Shown here piece by piece: positions 8,328 to 18,066 of a stretch of 42,118 nt of DNA. Under the pieces are notes generated by a model that made no database searches, was not told the DNA's origin, and saw only the letters and a list, made by a program, of their open reading frames with translations. The translations under genes were made by a program, and so were the position numbers. This DNA comes from Bacteroidota bacterium (GTDB taxonomy: Bacteria; Bacteroidota; Bacteroidia; Chitinophagales; Saprospiraceae), in the NCBI GenBank assembly GCA_011321935.1, contig DROJ01000092.1:1-42118 (forward strand), written 5' to 3'. Numbering within the stretch: position 1 is the stretch's first letter; every line of letters begins with the position of its first letter.

Positions 8328-9767
8328 ATGCGCCATTTTACCCTCCTTTTCATTTTATTGACCAGCACTTTCTTCTCAACCCTTCATGCCCAGACCCAAT
8401 CCAACCCAAACGCCCTTGCATGGCGCTGGATTTGGAACAACTACCAATACCCCATCAGCGAGAAACTCAATTCCGCCGACTATACCACAGGCGGGGAGTT
8501 GGCTTATAGCCGCTATCTGAACCGTTGGTTCAATGTTGCCGTGCCGCTTAAATTCGGGCAGGCTGCCTTGCCGGTCAACGATGCCGGAACGACCAACGGA
8601 AATGAAATGATCGGCAGTATTGACGCCTTGTTGCACATCAAATTTTTGCCGGAAGAAAGCATATTGCAGCCCTACCTCATGGGCGGGGCAGGCATCATGG
8701 CCCAGTTTGAAAACGAAAAGGACATCCATCCAGAATTCCCCGTTGGTATCGGCCTGAACATCAGGTTGGCCAAGCGGCTGTATGCCTCTGCCGAAACGCA
8801 GTACCGCATCAATACCGGCGACAACCGGGATGTGCTGCAACATGCGCTGGGGATCAAATTCGATTTTGGGGGAGCCAACAATGACGACGAAGATGAAAAA
8901 ACCGCCGATACCGACAACGACGGCATCCCCGACACCGAAGACCAATGCCCCAACCAAGCTGGCAGCGCCTCCCTTTTTGGCTGCCCCGATTCCGACGGCG
9001 ATGGCGTTTCCAACAAACTCGACGAGTGCCCCGACATAAAAGGCCCCGCAGAACTGAAGGGCTGCCCCGACTCCGACGGCGACAAAATACCCAACCACTT
9101 GGACGATTGCCCTACCATTCCCGGCCTTGCCTCCAACAAGGGCTGCCCCAGCGACGACCGCGACAACGACGGCATCAAGGACGAAGACGACCGCTGCCCC
9201 GACAAACCTGGCTCGGAATACACCAAAGGCTGCCCCGACCTCGACATGGACGGAGTGGCCGACCTCGACGACCTCTGCCCTTCTGAGTCTGGCCTGCCCG
9301 AAGACAAGGGCTGCCCCGACTCCGACGACGACGGCATCGCCGACCCCTTCGACAAATGCCCTGAAACGCCCGGCACCGCTGCCAACAAAGGCTGTCCCGA
9401 ACTGAAGGCAGAAGAAAAAGAGGTGCTTGATTTTGCCATGAAAGCGGTGCAGTTCGAAACGGGCAGCAACAGGCTGCTTCCAGAATCCTATGTTGTCTTG
9501 AACCAAATTGCCGACATCATGCTGAACCATCCCGAAAGAAAGCTCCGCATCGGCGGCCATACCGACAGCATCGGCACTCCCGAGGCCAATCAAATACTTT
9601 CAGAGCGCAGGGCAAAGGCCTGCCGTGATTATCTGGTCTCGAAAGGGGTGCCTGCTTCCCGGATGAGCTACAAAGGTTTTGGCGAGTCTAGGCCGATTGC
9701 GGACAATATGTTTGCGCCGGGAAGGGAGAAGAACAGGAGGGTGGAATTTGAGATATATGTGGAGTGA
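8328..9767 (+). CDS. OmpA-family protein with thrombospondin type-3 repeats
   Basis: Signal peptide, beta-barrel-like N-terminus, six DxDxDGxxDxxDxCP...GCP repeats, C-terminal OmpA (LRIGGHTDSIGTPEANQILSERRAKACRDYLVSKGV). Confidence 0.93.
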   Translation: MRHFTLLFILLTSTFFSTLHAQTQSNPNALAWRWIWNNYQYPISEKLNSADYTTGGELAYSRYLNRWFNVAVPLKFGQAALPVNDAGTTNGNEMIGSIDALLHIKFLPEESILQPYLMGGAGIMAQFENEKDIHPEFPVGIGLNIRLAKRLYASAETQYRINTGDNRDVLQHALGIKFDFGGANNDDEDEKTADTDNDGIPDTEDQCPNQAGSASLFGCPDSDGDGVSNKLDECPDIKGPAELKGCPDSDGDKIPNHLDDCPTIPGLASNKGCPSDDRDNDGIKDEDDRCPDKPGSEYTKGCPDLDMDGVADLDDLCPSESGLPEDKGCPDSDDDGIADPFDKCPETPGTAANKGCPELKAEEKEVLDFAMKAVQFETGSNRLLPESYVVLNQIADIMLNHPERKLRIGGHTDSIGTPEANQILSERRAKACRDYLVSKGVPASRMSYKGFGESRPIADNMFAPGREKNRRVEFEIYVE

Positions 9768-9852
9768 GGGGGAAAATAAGGTTTTAGAATCGAACTATTT
9801 GATGTGGCTGTTCAGCACAGGCAAATGAAGACATATTTCCCCGAGGGTTCGG

Positions 9853-9963
9853 GACACGCCCGCAAAGTCACGCTAAGGTTTCGCCAAGTCACGCAAAGCT
9901 ATACGTGTACTCGCCTCGCTTTGCGTGACTTGGCGAAACCTTACGTGACTTTGCGGGCGTGTC
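9853..9963. repeat. Inverted repeat, ~46-bp arms (CGCAAAGTCACG type)
   Basis: gacacgcccgcaaagtcacgctaaggtttcgccaagtcacgcaaagc (9853-9899) versus gctttgcgtgacttggcgaaaccttacgtgactttgcgggcgtgtc (9918-9963). Confidence 0.92.
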
Positions 9964-10022
9964 TTTTATCTGCTGAACACTTACTATTTGACGGTGCTCA
10001 AAATAGAGAATAAAAAGCGCCT

Positions 10023-10129
10023 CGTGCAGTGATTAGTAATTAGTTGACTAGTGATTAGTCCGCCAAATCCCTGATAATGTGGCATTTAACCAAAAACTAA
10101 ATGGTTAGCTAATTACGATTTGTACCACT
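10023..10129. repeat. ~106-bp dispersed MITE-like repeat, copy 1
   Basis: gtgcagtgattagtaattagttgactagtgattagtccgccaaatccctgataatgtggcattta...gctaattacgatttgtaccac; homologous to 15678 and 16338. Confidence 0.85.
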
Positions 10130-10234
10130 CGGTATTGTGCCGAAGTGCTTTTTAAAAAAAAATATTGGTAGGAATATGATTATTGCTAATTTGATTATTA
10201 AATTGATTTCAAAAAAGCACAAAAAAGCAAAGGC

Positions 10235-10603
10235 ATGAAATTCGGAATAATTCTAAAATCATTATTATTTGCAATAATATTGCTTGGCTGCGATAATAAA
10301 AACACCAATCATTTAAATTTAAAACAGAGTTTGGTTCAGCAACCGATCAATTCAACAGAAACACAATCTTCAAAAATTAACGGAAAAATCATCATTATAA
10401 AGAAAAGTTACTGTGAAACGTTCGATTGTAGCGATTACTTTCAAGATTACCAAAAGCAAATTCAAGTTTACCCAATAGAGGATATTTTCATGAGAGGAAT
10501 TTCAAATTACTTGGAGATTGAAAATATTGACGAGGAGAACGGGAGAATAATAATCAATAAAAGAACGGGCAAGGATTATAAAAAAATCGAAATAAAAATA
10601 TAA
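10235..10603 (+). CDS. Hypothetical small lipoprotein
   Basis: MKFGIILKSLLFAIILLGCDNKN: signal peptide with LLGC lipobox. Confidence 0.65.
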   Translation: MKFGIILKSLLFAIILLGCDNKNTNHLNLKQSLVQQPINSTETQSSKINGKIIIIKKSYCETFDCSDYFQDYQKQIQVYPIEDIFMRGISNYLEIENIDEENGRIIINKRTGKDYKKIEIKI

Positions 10604-10677
10604 AAAGAAAATATCAGGAACGGAAAATTATAACTTCCTGAAATTCTGTTCGGATACATTCATAAAAAAAACAAGCA

Positions 10678-11184
10678 ATGAATATATTCCCCATATTGCA
10701 TACCAACAGGTTAAAACTTAGAAAAATCCAAATCGAGGATATTCCTTCTTTGGTCAAATATGCCAACAATAAAAAAATATCCGACAATATAATAAACATC
10801 CCCTATCCATATCAAGAACCAGACGCCGCTTTTAGGATCAGTTATGTAGTCCAAGGTTTCAAAAAAAAGGTTCGATATATATTTGCCATAACATTAAAAG
10901 AAAGAAATGAATTTATTGGAGAAATAAGTTTGCATATTGGCAACAATAATAAAACGGCAGAACTGGGGTTTTGGATCGGCGAAATATTTTGGGGCAAAGG
11001 GATTGCTACGGAAGCGGCCGGAGCAATCATAAATTTTGGTTTTGAAAAATTAAACCTCGATAAGATACATGCTACCTGCCATATTGAAAACAAAGCATCG
11101 GAGAAAGTTTTATTGAACAATGGAATGAAAAAAGACAATATTAACGGCAACGTTATCCGGTTCGGTTTGACAAAAAAAACCTGA
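10678..11184 (+). CDS. GNAT-family N-acetyltransferase (RimJ/RimL-like)
   Basis: TNRLKLRKIQIEDIPSLVKYANN...IGEISLHIGNNNKTAELGFWIGEIFWGKGIATEAAGAIINFGFEKLNLDKIHATCHIENKASEKVLLNNG. Confidence 0.9.
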   Translation: MNIFPILHTNRLKLRKIQIEDIPSLVKYANNKKISDNIINIPYPYQEPDAAFRISYVVQGFKKKVRYIFAITLKERNEFIGEISLHIGNNNKTAELGFWIGEIFWGKGIATEAAGAIINFGFEKLNLDKIHATCHIENKASEKVLLNNGMKKDNINGNVIRFGLTKKT

Positions 11185-11208
11185 CGCCCAAATAGGGACG
11201 CCAGGTCT
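11168..11208 (-). terminator. Intrinsic terminator of the M23 peptidase gene, overlapping the 3' end of the convergent GNAT gene
   Basis: On - strand ACCTGGCGTCCCTATTTGGGCGTCAGGTTTTTTTT. Confidence 0.65.
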
Positions 11209-11288
11209 GAAAGTAAGTGTTTGTACAGAATGCGTTCTTCGTTTTGCCTGATATATACAGGTCTTCTGAAAGAGAGGTATATTTTGTT

Positions 11289-12641
11289 TTAAGGTGCAGA
11301 AGTTGCCCCTTCTGTGTTTTGCAATTGTTTGTTGTCCAATACTTTTAATTTAGCGACCATCTCATCCCTCACCACGAAAAATTCTTTTAAAACAGATTCG
11401 GGCAATGGCTTTGGTGCAGGCAGGTTTTCTTTTAAATGGTTTACTTGCCGTCCGTTTTTCCAAAACCTGAAACATACGTGCGGGCCAGTTGCCAAGCCAG
11501 AACTGCCCACATATCCGATCACCTCGCCCTGCGCGACTTGCATACCTACTTTAATGCCTTTTGCAAATTTTGACATATGCAAGTATTGCGTTTGATATAC
11601 GTCATCGTGTTTTATTTTTATATAGCGGCCATTGCCTTTGGTATATGCTTTTCCGATCACTACCCCGCTCCCGACGGCATATATCGGCGTGCCATATGGC
11701 GCTGCATAATCTGTCCCCAAATGCGGGCGGACCCTTTTTAAAATAGGATGGAAACGGTGCCGGTTAAAGTGCGATGATATTCTTGAAAACTTGACCGGGG
11801 ATTTCAAAAAATTACTTTTTATGGCCCGGCCTTCCAAATCATAGAACCCTTTGTACTCGCCGTTGTCGAACCAAATGGCATAGGATTCTCTCCCCTCACG
11901 GTCGTAATATGCGGTATAAACCTGACCTGCCCCGACCTCTTCTCCATCAATATAATTCTGGTCGTAGATCATCCTGAAACGGTCGCCTTTTTGGGTGTGG
12001 CTAAAATCAACGCTCCACTGCAGGGCATCTTCCATTTTGGCAGCCACTTCAAAACTGATGCCTTGGTCCACCAAGGTTTGCCACAGAGTAGAATTGATGA
12101 CACCTTCAATCGTTTTTTCTTTTGTCTCAATGGGCTTTTCGATTTTCTTCACCTCATTCTCGCCCCGCAAATCAAATTGGATATACTCGTAAACATTTGG
12201 CCGGAAAATAAAGTACTCTGGCTCGTCCGTTTTAAGGTCTGATAAGATCAGGTAGCTTTTACCGACCCTGAAACCACTGTTCACATTGAATACACCTTTG
12301 CAATTGTCCACCAGTTTCTGAATGGCCGGATAGCCCACCCCGGCATCGGAAAGCAGTTTTCCCAATGTTTGGTTGGCCTCGACTTTTCCTTCCTTGCTTT
12401 GGTATTCTTCCATCACAAACCCATACCTATAGGTAGGTACGGCGATCGGGAAATCGCCCAGGGCAACTTTTTTGTCGAAGTTGAATGAAAGTATGGAAGC
12501 GGCATAGACGGGTGCTTCTTTTTGGGCCGGATAGAGCAAGGTGGCAACCAAACCGATAAATGCGCCGAGGTAAACAAGCACTTGCTTTTTATTTTTAACA
12601 GGGCCTTTTTTCATTATTTTCTTAATAAAATGTGCGTTCAC
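11289..12641 (-). CDS. M23-family peptidoglycan endopeptidase
   Basis: HLGTDYAAPYGTPIYAVGSGVVIGKAYTKGNGRYIKIKHDDVYQTQYLHMSKFAKGIKVG...GPHVCFRFWKNG. Confidence 0.92.
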   Translation of the reverse strand: MNAHFIKKIMKKGPVKNKKQVLVYLGAFIGLVATLLYPAQKEAPVYAASILSFNFDKKVALGDFPIAVPTYRYGFVMEEYQSKEGKVEANQTLGKLLSDAGVGYPAIQKLVDNCKGVFNVNSGFRVGKSYLILSDLKTDEPEYFIFRPNVYEYIQFDLRGENEVKKIEKPIETKEKTIEGVINSTLWQTLVDQGISFEVAAKMEDALQWSVDFSHTQKGDRFRMIYDQNYIDGEEVGAGQVYTAYYDREGRESYAIWFDNGEYKGFYDLEGRAIKSNFLKSPVKFSRISSHFNRHRFHPILKRVRPHLGTDYAAPYGTPIYAVGSGVVIGKAYTKGNGRYIKIKHDDVYQTQYLHMSKFAKGIKVGMQVAQGEVIGYVGSSGLATGPHVCFRFWKNGRQVNHLKENLPAPKPLPESVLKEFFVVRDEMVAKLKVLDNKQLQNTEGATSAP

Positions 12642-12967
12642 TTTTTTACAAATTTGTTATACATACTATCCATTGTCATCATGCAAAAAAACATTAGCCG
12701 CATGACGTACCTGTGGAAGTACTACACATCATTTCCTGATAGACTGCATCCTTTTTTGTTCAGTAAGTTAGTCGGTAATCCAATTTCCAAGGTCTCATTT
12801 AGGGGCGAGAATTGGATATGGTGGGCTATTTGCTTTTCAATTATGCCGGTGGGATATTTCTAAAAATACGGGGCAAAGATAGATTCTTGGTTTAATATGA
12901 CATAATATTTAATGTAAAAATCACTGTGCCCGCTATCATTCAAAACAAACAACGGCAAGAGTACAAA

Positions 12968-13576
12968 TCACTTCTTTTTCATTTTGAACAACAGTTCGTT
13001 TCCAAGCCGTGGCGAAATAGAATTTTGTGCCAATTCCATGCTCAATATATCAAAATGGGGCTTGAACAAGTCCAAATACTCTTCTTTTGTACCTCCAAAC
13101 GGAGGCCCCTGCTTTGGGAAATGGCTGGCAAACAACAGCCCCGCCACCATGCCGCCATCTTTCAAAAGCCTTTTTGCGGTCAGCAAATAATCCGTTCTTT
13201 TGGATGGGTCAATGGCGCAGAAAAAGGTCTGTTCCAGTATCAGGTCATACGCCCCTTCCAGCAAAAAAAAGTCGCCGCAAAGCAAGTGGCTTTCTGGAAA
13301 GCCCTCTGTTTTTTCCCGGATATAACGGAACGAAGCCTCCGCCCAATCGCACACAAAAACATTTTTAAAACCTGCGCGGTGCATGTATATGGCCTCATGT
13401 GCGTGGCCTGCACCGGGGACAAGGACGGAGGTGTTTTTGTCCAAGCCTTCGATGATCTTTTTGATGGCCGGGGACACTTGGCAGATGTCCCACGGGATGT
13501 TGTTTTCTTGGTAGCGGCTGTTCCAATATTCGGCGGTTCTTTCCATGTTTTTTTTGCGTATTTTAGAAAAAGGCAA
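12968..13576 (-). CDS. Class I SAM-dependent methyltransferase, thiopurine methyltransferase-like
   Basis: ERTAEYWNSRYQENNIPWDICQVSPAIKKII...SVLVPGAGHAHEAIYMHRAGF. Confidence 0.85.
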   Translation of the reverse strand: MPFSKIRKKNMERTAEYWNSRYQENNIPWDICQVSPAIKKIIEGLDKNTSVLVPGAGHAHEAIYMHRAGFKNVFVCDWAEASFRYIREKTEGFPESHLLCGDFFLLEGAYDLILEQTFFCAIDPSKRTDYLLTAKRLLKDGGMVAGLLFASHFPKQGPPFGGTKEEYLDLFKPHFDILSMELAQNSISPRLGNELLFKMKKK

Positions 13577-13658
13577 CCCCTTGCAATTTGAAAGGGAGCA
13601 GGGCTTTGTTTATTCCAGGCCTGTCCGGGGCAACATTTTGGGGAGTGTTCAATTAAGT

Positions 13659-13736
13659 GTGTTTCAGGCAAAGGCGCTAAGTTGCAAAGTGTTGAAAAAT
13701 CAACCATTTACGACTTAGCGCCTTTGCGTGAGACAC
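13659..13736. repeat. Inverted repeat (AAAGGCGC type)
   Basis: gtgtttcaggcaaaggcgctaagt versus acttagcgcctttgcgtgagacac. Confidence 0.8.
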
Positions 13737-13771
13737 AGAAAAATGAAGCCCCCCCATTTTTGCGGCCAGTG

Positions 13772-13880
13772 CTGACATTTGCCGAAGGCGAAAAAACTGC
13801 GCTGTGGGTGCTGTTGAAAATGCTGTTCCGACATTCAAAAACACAGCGGCCAGCATTTTCCCGCCTTCGGCAAATGTCAG
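13772..13880. repeat. Inverted repeat
   Basis: ctgacatttgccgaaggcg (13772-13790) versus cgccttcggcaaatgtcag (13862-13880). Confidence 0.85.
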
Positions 13881-13940
13881 TACAAGTGCTTGGGCCACAG
13901 CATGTTGTCCTAGTCAAAATGAGGGCAAAGGAGCAAACCC

Positions 13941-13979
13941 AAAAGCCCTGCCGGCGCATACAAACGCTGGCAGGGCTTC
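13941..13979 (-). terminator. Intrinsic terminator of the LysM gene
   Basis: - strand AAGCCCTGCCAGCG-tttgta-TGCGCCGGCAGGGCTTTT. Confidence 0.75.
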
Positions 13980-14007
13980 AATGTTCAAACGGCATTTCTA
14001 AAAATAA

Positions 14008-15483
14008 TCACTGCACGTAGAGCCGCTGGTTTTCAGTGAGCTTGCTTTTGGCCGTCAGGCCGTTCAGCTCGCGGATGCGGTCCACGGTGGTATCGTAAAG
14101 GCGGGCAATGGCAAAGAGCGATTCGCCTTTGTTTACCAAATGAACTTTGATCGGACGGAAGTAAACATCGGGGTTTCCCTTTGTTGTCAACCTCGGCGTT
14201 TCCGTATTATAAGGTAGCGGCATCCCCGTGTTATCTGTTTCCAAAGAAGGGCAGGCACAATCGCTGGTATATAGTTTTTGGCCAGCATATACCCGTTCGT
14301 ATTTGCCCAAGCTGTTCATTTTGCGGAAGCGGCTTTCTGTATAGCCGTACATTTCGGCCAGTTGGGCAACCGACTCGCCGGGCTTCACTATATGGAACTC
14401 TGTTTTTGTGTTTTCGACCCAATTGATCCCCCCATTTTTGTTGGTTGCGCCAGAAGAACCGGTGGAGGTTCCCGTACTGGTTTGCGTTCTTGCAGAAGGC
14501 GGTGTCATGAACAGTTCTTGGCAAAGGCTGATGAGGTTGTTTTTGCCGATGCCGTTCCAAGATTTTATTTGAGCAACCGAAACGCCGTACCTTCTTGATA
14601 TGCTGTACAGGGTCTCTCCCTTTTGGACGACATGCACACCGCTGTGCTTTGCTGGAGGGCAAGGCCCCTTGCTACCGTATGAAGTGGGGGTTTCCGTTCC
14701 GCTTTTCTCTGTCAACACCTCATAGCCAACAGGCTGTGTTTTGGCTGATTCAGTATAAGCCACCCTGTTGTTACCAGAATCGCCGGCACAGGCCAATTTG
14801 ATAAATTCATTGAAAGGATAACCATTTACCCGGTCCAGTTTCAAGGAGTTGGTAACCGCACCTTTGTACGGAACGGAGCGCTTGTTTACGATGCCCATTT
14901 CAGGGATAATAATATACTCCTTGTAGGCTTCCGAATCCCAGCGGTCTTTTTTTGTGAAAATATAGCCCGTCAGGCAATCGTATTTGATTGTCCCTTCCAG
15001 GTACACTGCTTTTTGCGAAGTGGGCGTACCGAGGTTCTTGCTCGAATTCAGGCGGTACATATCCATATCAAACTCTGCATCGGCCATGGTCACGTTGAAC
15101 AGCTTGTTGTTCATGTCAAAAAAGGTTGCCTTCTCCACCTTTGTCACCAAGTAATGGGTCGGGCTTTTGCGGACAATGTGCAGTGTTAGGCTTCCATTGT
15201 TGATGGATTGAACGACGCCTTTGTCAAAAGACAAGGCTGCACAATTGGTCAGCTTGCCCGGCACATCTTTCACCCATTTTACAGGTTCTTTGCCAATGTC
15301 AAGTTGAGCTACCCTACCTGCCCCTGCTTTCATGGAATAGGTCACGTAAGGTGTTTTGTCAATATCGGTAATCATCTCGAAGCGGTCCATGCAGGCCTCG
15401 TCGTACAAGATGTAATAAACCTGGCTTTGCGCAGCGATCTGGAAAAGGAAAAAGGAAAATAGGAACGGAATAACTCGTGTCAT
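14008..15483 (-). CDS. Secreted LysM-repeat protein (three LysM domains)
   Basis: Signal peptide; HVVQKGETLYSISRRYGVSVAQIKSWNG, FHIVKPGESVAQLAEMYGYTESRFRKMN, HLVNKGESLFAIARLYDTTVDRIRELNG. Confidence 0.9.
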   Translation of the reverse strand: MTRVIPFLFSFFLFQIAAQSQVYYILYDEACMDRFEMITDIDKTPYVTYSMKAGAGRVAQLDIGKEPVKWVKDVPGKLTNCAALSFDKGVVQSINNGSLTLHIVRKSPTHYLVTKVEKATFFDMNNKLFNVTMADAEFDMDMYRLNSSKNLGTPTSQKAVYLEGTIKYDCLTGYIFTKKDRWDSEAYKEYIIIPEMGIVNKRSVPYKGAVTNSLKLDRVNGYPFNEFIKLACAGDSGNNRVAYTESAKTQPVGYEVLTEKSGTETPTSYGSKGPCPPAKHSGVHVVQKGETLYSISRRYGVSVAQIKSWNGIGKNNLISLCQELFMTPPSARTQTSTGTSTGSSGATNKNGGINWVENTKTEFHIVKPGESVAQLAEMYGYTESRFRKMNSLGKYERVYAGQKLYTSDCACPSLETDNTGMPLPYNTETPRLTTKGNPDVYFRPIKVHLVNKGESLFAIARLYDTTVDRIRELNGLTAKSKLTENQRLYVQ

Positions 15484-15677
15484 TTTCTCTTATTGTTTAG
15501 TTGAATGATTAATCTGTTGATTTTGAATGGTTTAGTAAAATTATAAAGAACTGAACCAATAACAAAATCCCCCCTCAATTTAGGTTCAAAGGTACATAAC
15601 AAAACAAAAACCTTGCACCTTATTAAAAAATTGTCTCATTGATGCTGGCTTTTGGTGGAGATGGCTTGAGAATGCCC

Positions 15678-15783
15678 TAGTGCAGTGATTCGTAATTAGT
15701 TGATTAGTGATTAGTTCGCCAAATCCTTGACAATGTGGTATTTACCAAAAAACAAATAATCCGCTAATTACGAATCGAACCAC
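15678..15783. repeat. ~106-bp dispersed MITE-like repeat, copy 2
   Basis: tagtgcagtgattcgtaattagttgattagtgattagttcgccaaatccttgacaatgtggtatttaccaaaaaacaaataatccgctaattacgaatcgaaccac; near-identical to copy 3. Confidence 0.93.
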
Positions 15784-15928
15784 TTGTCAACCATCTAAAC
15801 CGGCGTTCCATTTATTTTACGGAAATTTAACATGAAATTAAGTGACTTTGAGGCAACAAAGGCCAACTGCAAATGGTTAAAAAGTCGTCTGTACAAATGA
15901 AAGTAAATAAACATTCAATCCTCTCAGT

Positions 15929-16216
15929 ATGAACATCCGAAAAATAAAAATGGCACTCACTGTTGATTTGTTGAACCTGCCAAAATCACAAAGCCCGATC
16001 AGCTTCGCAAGGCAAGCAATGAGCAACTATAAAGATGAAACCGGCGGGTTTCAAGGTCTTTTTGAAACAGAAAAATCAGCCCTTACCGACGATAAAGAAC
16101 TGAATTCTTTTGCCCTGCAATTTGAGCATTGCACTTTGAGCCTTGATTTGATCAAGGACAGAAAAACAAAAAAAGAATTTCTCAAAGGATTCAATATTTA
16201 CGAAAACCTGTCCTAA
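15929..16216 (+). CDS. Hypothetical small protein (95 aa) between two repeat copies
   Basis: MNIRKIKMALTVDLLNLPKSQSPISFARQAMSNYKDETGG...; followed by a hairpin/T-tract; no family recognised. Confidence 0.5.
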   Translation: MNIRKIKMALTVDLLNLPKSQSPISFARQAMSNYKDETGGFQGLFETEKSALTDDKELNSFALQFEHCTLSLDLIKDRKTKKEFLKGFNIYENLS

Positions 16217-16287
16217 GGAACAATAAACGAAATTGCTTGCCGAGCCATCGGCAGCTTTATTATTTTTATGTTTTCTTACACCATATT

Positions 16288-16324
16288 TGCCGGACTTTCC
16301 CTCCAAAGCCCGGCATTTTTTATT
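16288..16324 (+). terminator. Intrinsic terminator after the 95-aa ORF
   Basis: tGCCGGactttccctccaaagcCCGGCATTTTTTat. Confidence 0.6.
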
Positions 16325-16337
16325 GCTTAATAGACCT

Positions 16338-16443
16338 TAGTGCAGTGATTCGTAATTAGTTGATTAGTGATTAGTTCGCCAAATCCTTGACAATGTAGTA
16401 TTTACCAAAAAATAAATAGTCCGCTAATTACGGATCGAACCAT
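16338..16443. repeat. ~106-bp dispersed MITE-like repeat, copy 3
   Basis: Same orientation as copy 2 with a handful of substitutions; internal end pairing gattcgtaattag / ctaattacggatc. Confidence 0.93.
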
Positions 16444-16626
16444 TAGTTGTACTTTAACACTTTGGAAAAATGAGCTGTTTTGCTTGGCCACTTGTAAGAA
16501 AAATCCACCGGCTATGGGAAATTGCCGGGTAAAATCGCTGGCATTGCCCGGCAATTTTCTATTGCCCGGCAATTTGTACAAAAGTGTCAAATCCGAATAA
16601 GGAAAAAAGGTTTCCCAAACCACTCC

Positions 16627-17679
16627 TCAAGCATACTGCTCATCATAATATTTCTGGTATGCCCCCGAGGTCACATTCTCCAACCATTTCTCGTTCGCTA
16701 AATACCATTCCGCAGTCCTTTTCAAACCTTCCTCCGGTTGAATGGTCGGCTCCCATCCGAGTTCGTTTTTCAGTTTTGTGGCATCAATGGCATAGCGGCG
16801 GTCATGGCCGGGGCGGTCTTTTACAAATTCAATTAATTTACGGGACGAACCTACCTCCCTGCCCAATTGCTCATCAACGGTATCGCAGAGGGTTTCCACA
16901 AGTTCAATGTTTTTGCGCTCGTTGTTGCCGCCTATATTATAGGTTTCCCCTTTTTTTCCTTTATGAAAAATAAGGTCAATGGCCTCGGCATGGTCAACTA
17001 CCCAAAGCCAATCGCGGGTATATTTTCCGTCGCCATATATGGGCAGGGGTTTATTGTGTTTTATATTATTGATGACAAGCGGGATCAATTTTTCCGGAAA
17101 TTGATTGGGACCGTAATTATTGGAACAATTGGAAATAACAATCGGCAGGCCATATGTATGGAAATAGGCGCGCACCAAATGATCGGACGACGCCTTCGAG
17201 GCAGAATAAGGCGACCTCGGATCATAAGCTGTCGTTTCAACAAAAAAACCCGTATCGCCCAATGAGCCATAAACTTCATCGGTAGAAACGTGGTAAAATA
17301 ATTTATTTTTAAAATCGCCCCAATTGTTTTTTGCGGCGTTTAATAAATTGACCGTACCGACTATATTCGCTTCAATAAATTCCAAAGGGTTGGTAATGGA
17401 ACGGTCAACATGCGACTCGGCAGCCAAATGTATTACCCCGTCAAAATCGTATTTTTCAAAAAGGGAATTAATAAATTGCTGGTCGGTAATACAGCCTTTT
17501 ACGAAAGTATAATTTTTATTGTTTTCTATATCCGTTATATTTTCCAGATTGCCGGCATAAGTCAATTTATCTAAATTAACGATATGGTAATCCGGGTATT
17601 TATTTACAAATAAACGGACGAGGTGCGAGCCGATAAAACCCGCTCCGCCGGTTATTAAAATTTGTTTTTTGAAATCCAT
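16627..17679 (-). CDS. rfbB: dTDP-glucose 4,6-dehydratase
   Basis: [41 protein letters not shown]...FYHVSTDEVYGSLG...SPYSASKASSDHLVRAYFHTYGLP. Confidence 0.95.
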   Translation of the reverse strand: MDFKKQILITGGAGFIGSHLVRLFVNKYPDYHIVNLDKLTYAGNLENITDIENNKNYTFVKGCITDQQFINSLFEKYDFDGVIHLAAESHVDRSITNPLEFIEANIVGTVNLLNAAKNNWGDFKNKLFYHVSTDEVYGSLGDTGFFVETTAYDPRSPYSASKASSDHLVRAYFHTYGLPIVISNCSNNYGPNQFPEKLIPLVINNIKHNKPLPIYGDGKYTRDWLWVVDHAEAIDLIFHKGKKGETYNIGGNNERKNIELVETLCDTVDEQLGREVGSSRKLIEFVKDRPGHDRRYAIDATKLKNELGWEPTIQPEEGLKRTAEWYLANEKWLENVTSGAYQKYYDEQYA

Positions 17680-17703
17680 AATCAGCGTTATATTTTTAAT
17701 AAA

Positions 17704-17740
17704 AAAACAGCGATTAAATTAATTAATAAAACCGCTGTTT
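17704..17740 (-). terminator. Intrinsic terminator (hairpin plus T-tract)
   Basis: - strand aaaaacagcg-gttttattaattaattta-atcgctgttttttt. Confidence 0.5.
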
Positions 17741-17754
17741 TTATATTTTATTTG

Positions 17755-17959
17755 GTAACTACTTACCACTCCCCTCAAAACTGTTGATTTCACTAACCCC
17801 CGACTTCAGTCGGGGGGAAAGCACAAAACTTTATCGGGTTTTAACCCAAAAACATGCACGTTTGTTTTGGGTTAAAACCCAGATTTGTGCATTGCCCACC
17901 CCCGACTGAAGTCGGGGGTTAGTGAATTAAACAATATTGAAGGGGTGGTAAGTAGTTAC
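17755..17959. repeat. Palindromic element, GTAACT-end family, copy C, with nested palindromes
   Basis: gtaactacttaccactcccctcaaaactgttgatttcactaacccccgacttcagtcgggggg ... gcccacccccgactgaagtcgggggttagtgaatt...aaggggtggtaagtagttac; inner palindrome gggttttaaccc.../...gggttaaaaccc. Confidence 0.9.
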
Positions 17960-18066
17960 TTTTTTAATTTAAAAAAAACAGTGAAACAAAAATGATAAAT
18001 TACAAATTAAAAGAACGGACAACATACTTAATCATTAATCATTAATCATTTATCATTATCCATTAA

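Noticed and set aside
8376-9593. 405-aa - strand ORF antisense to the OmpA/TSP3 gene
   Set aside because: Low-complexity V/G/A-rich translation caused by the repetitive GAC/GAY-rich TSP3 codons on the true coding strand.
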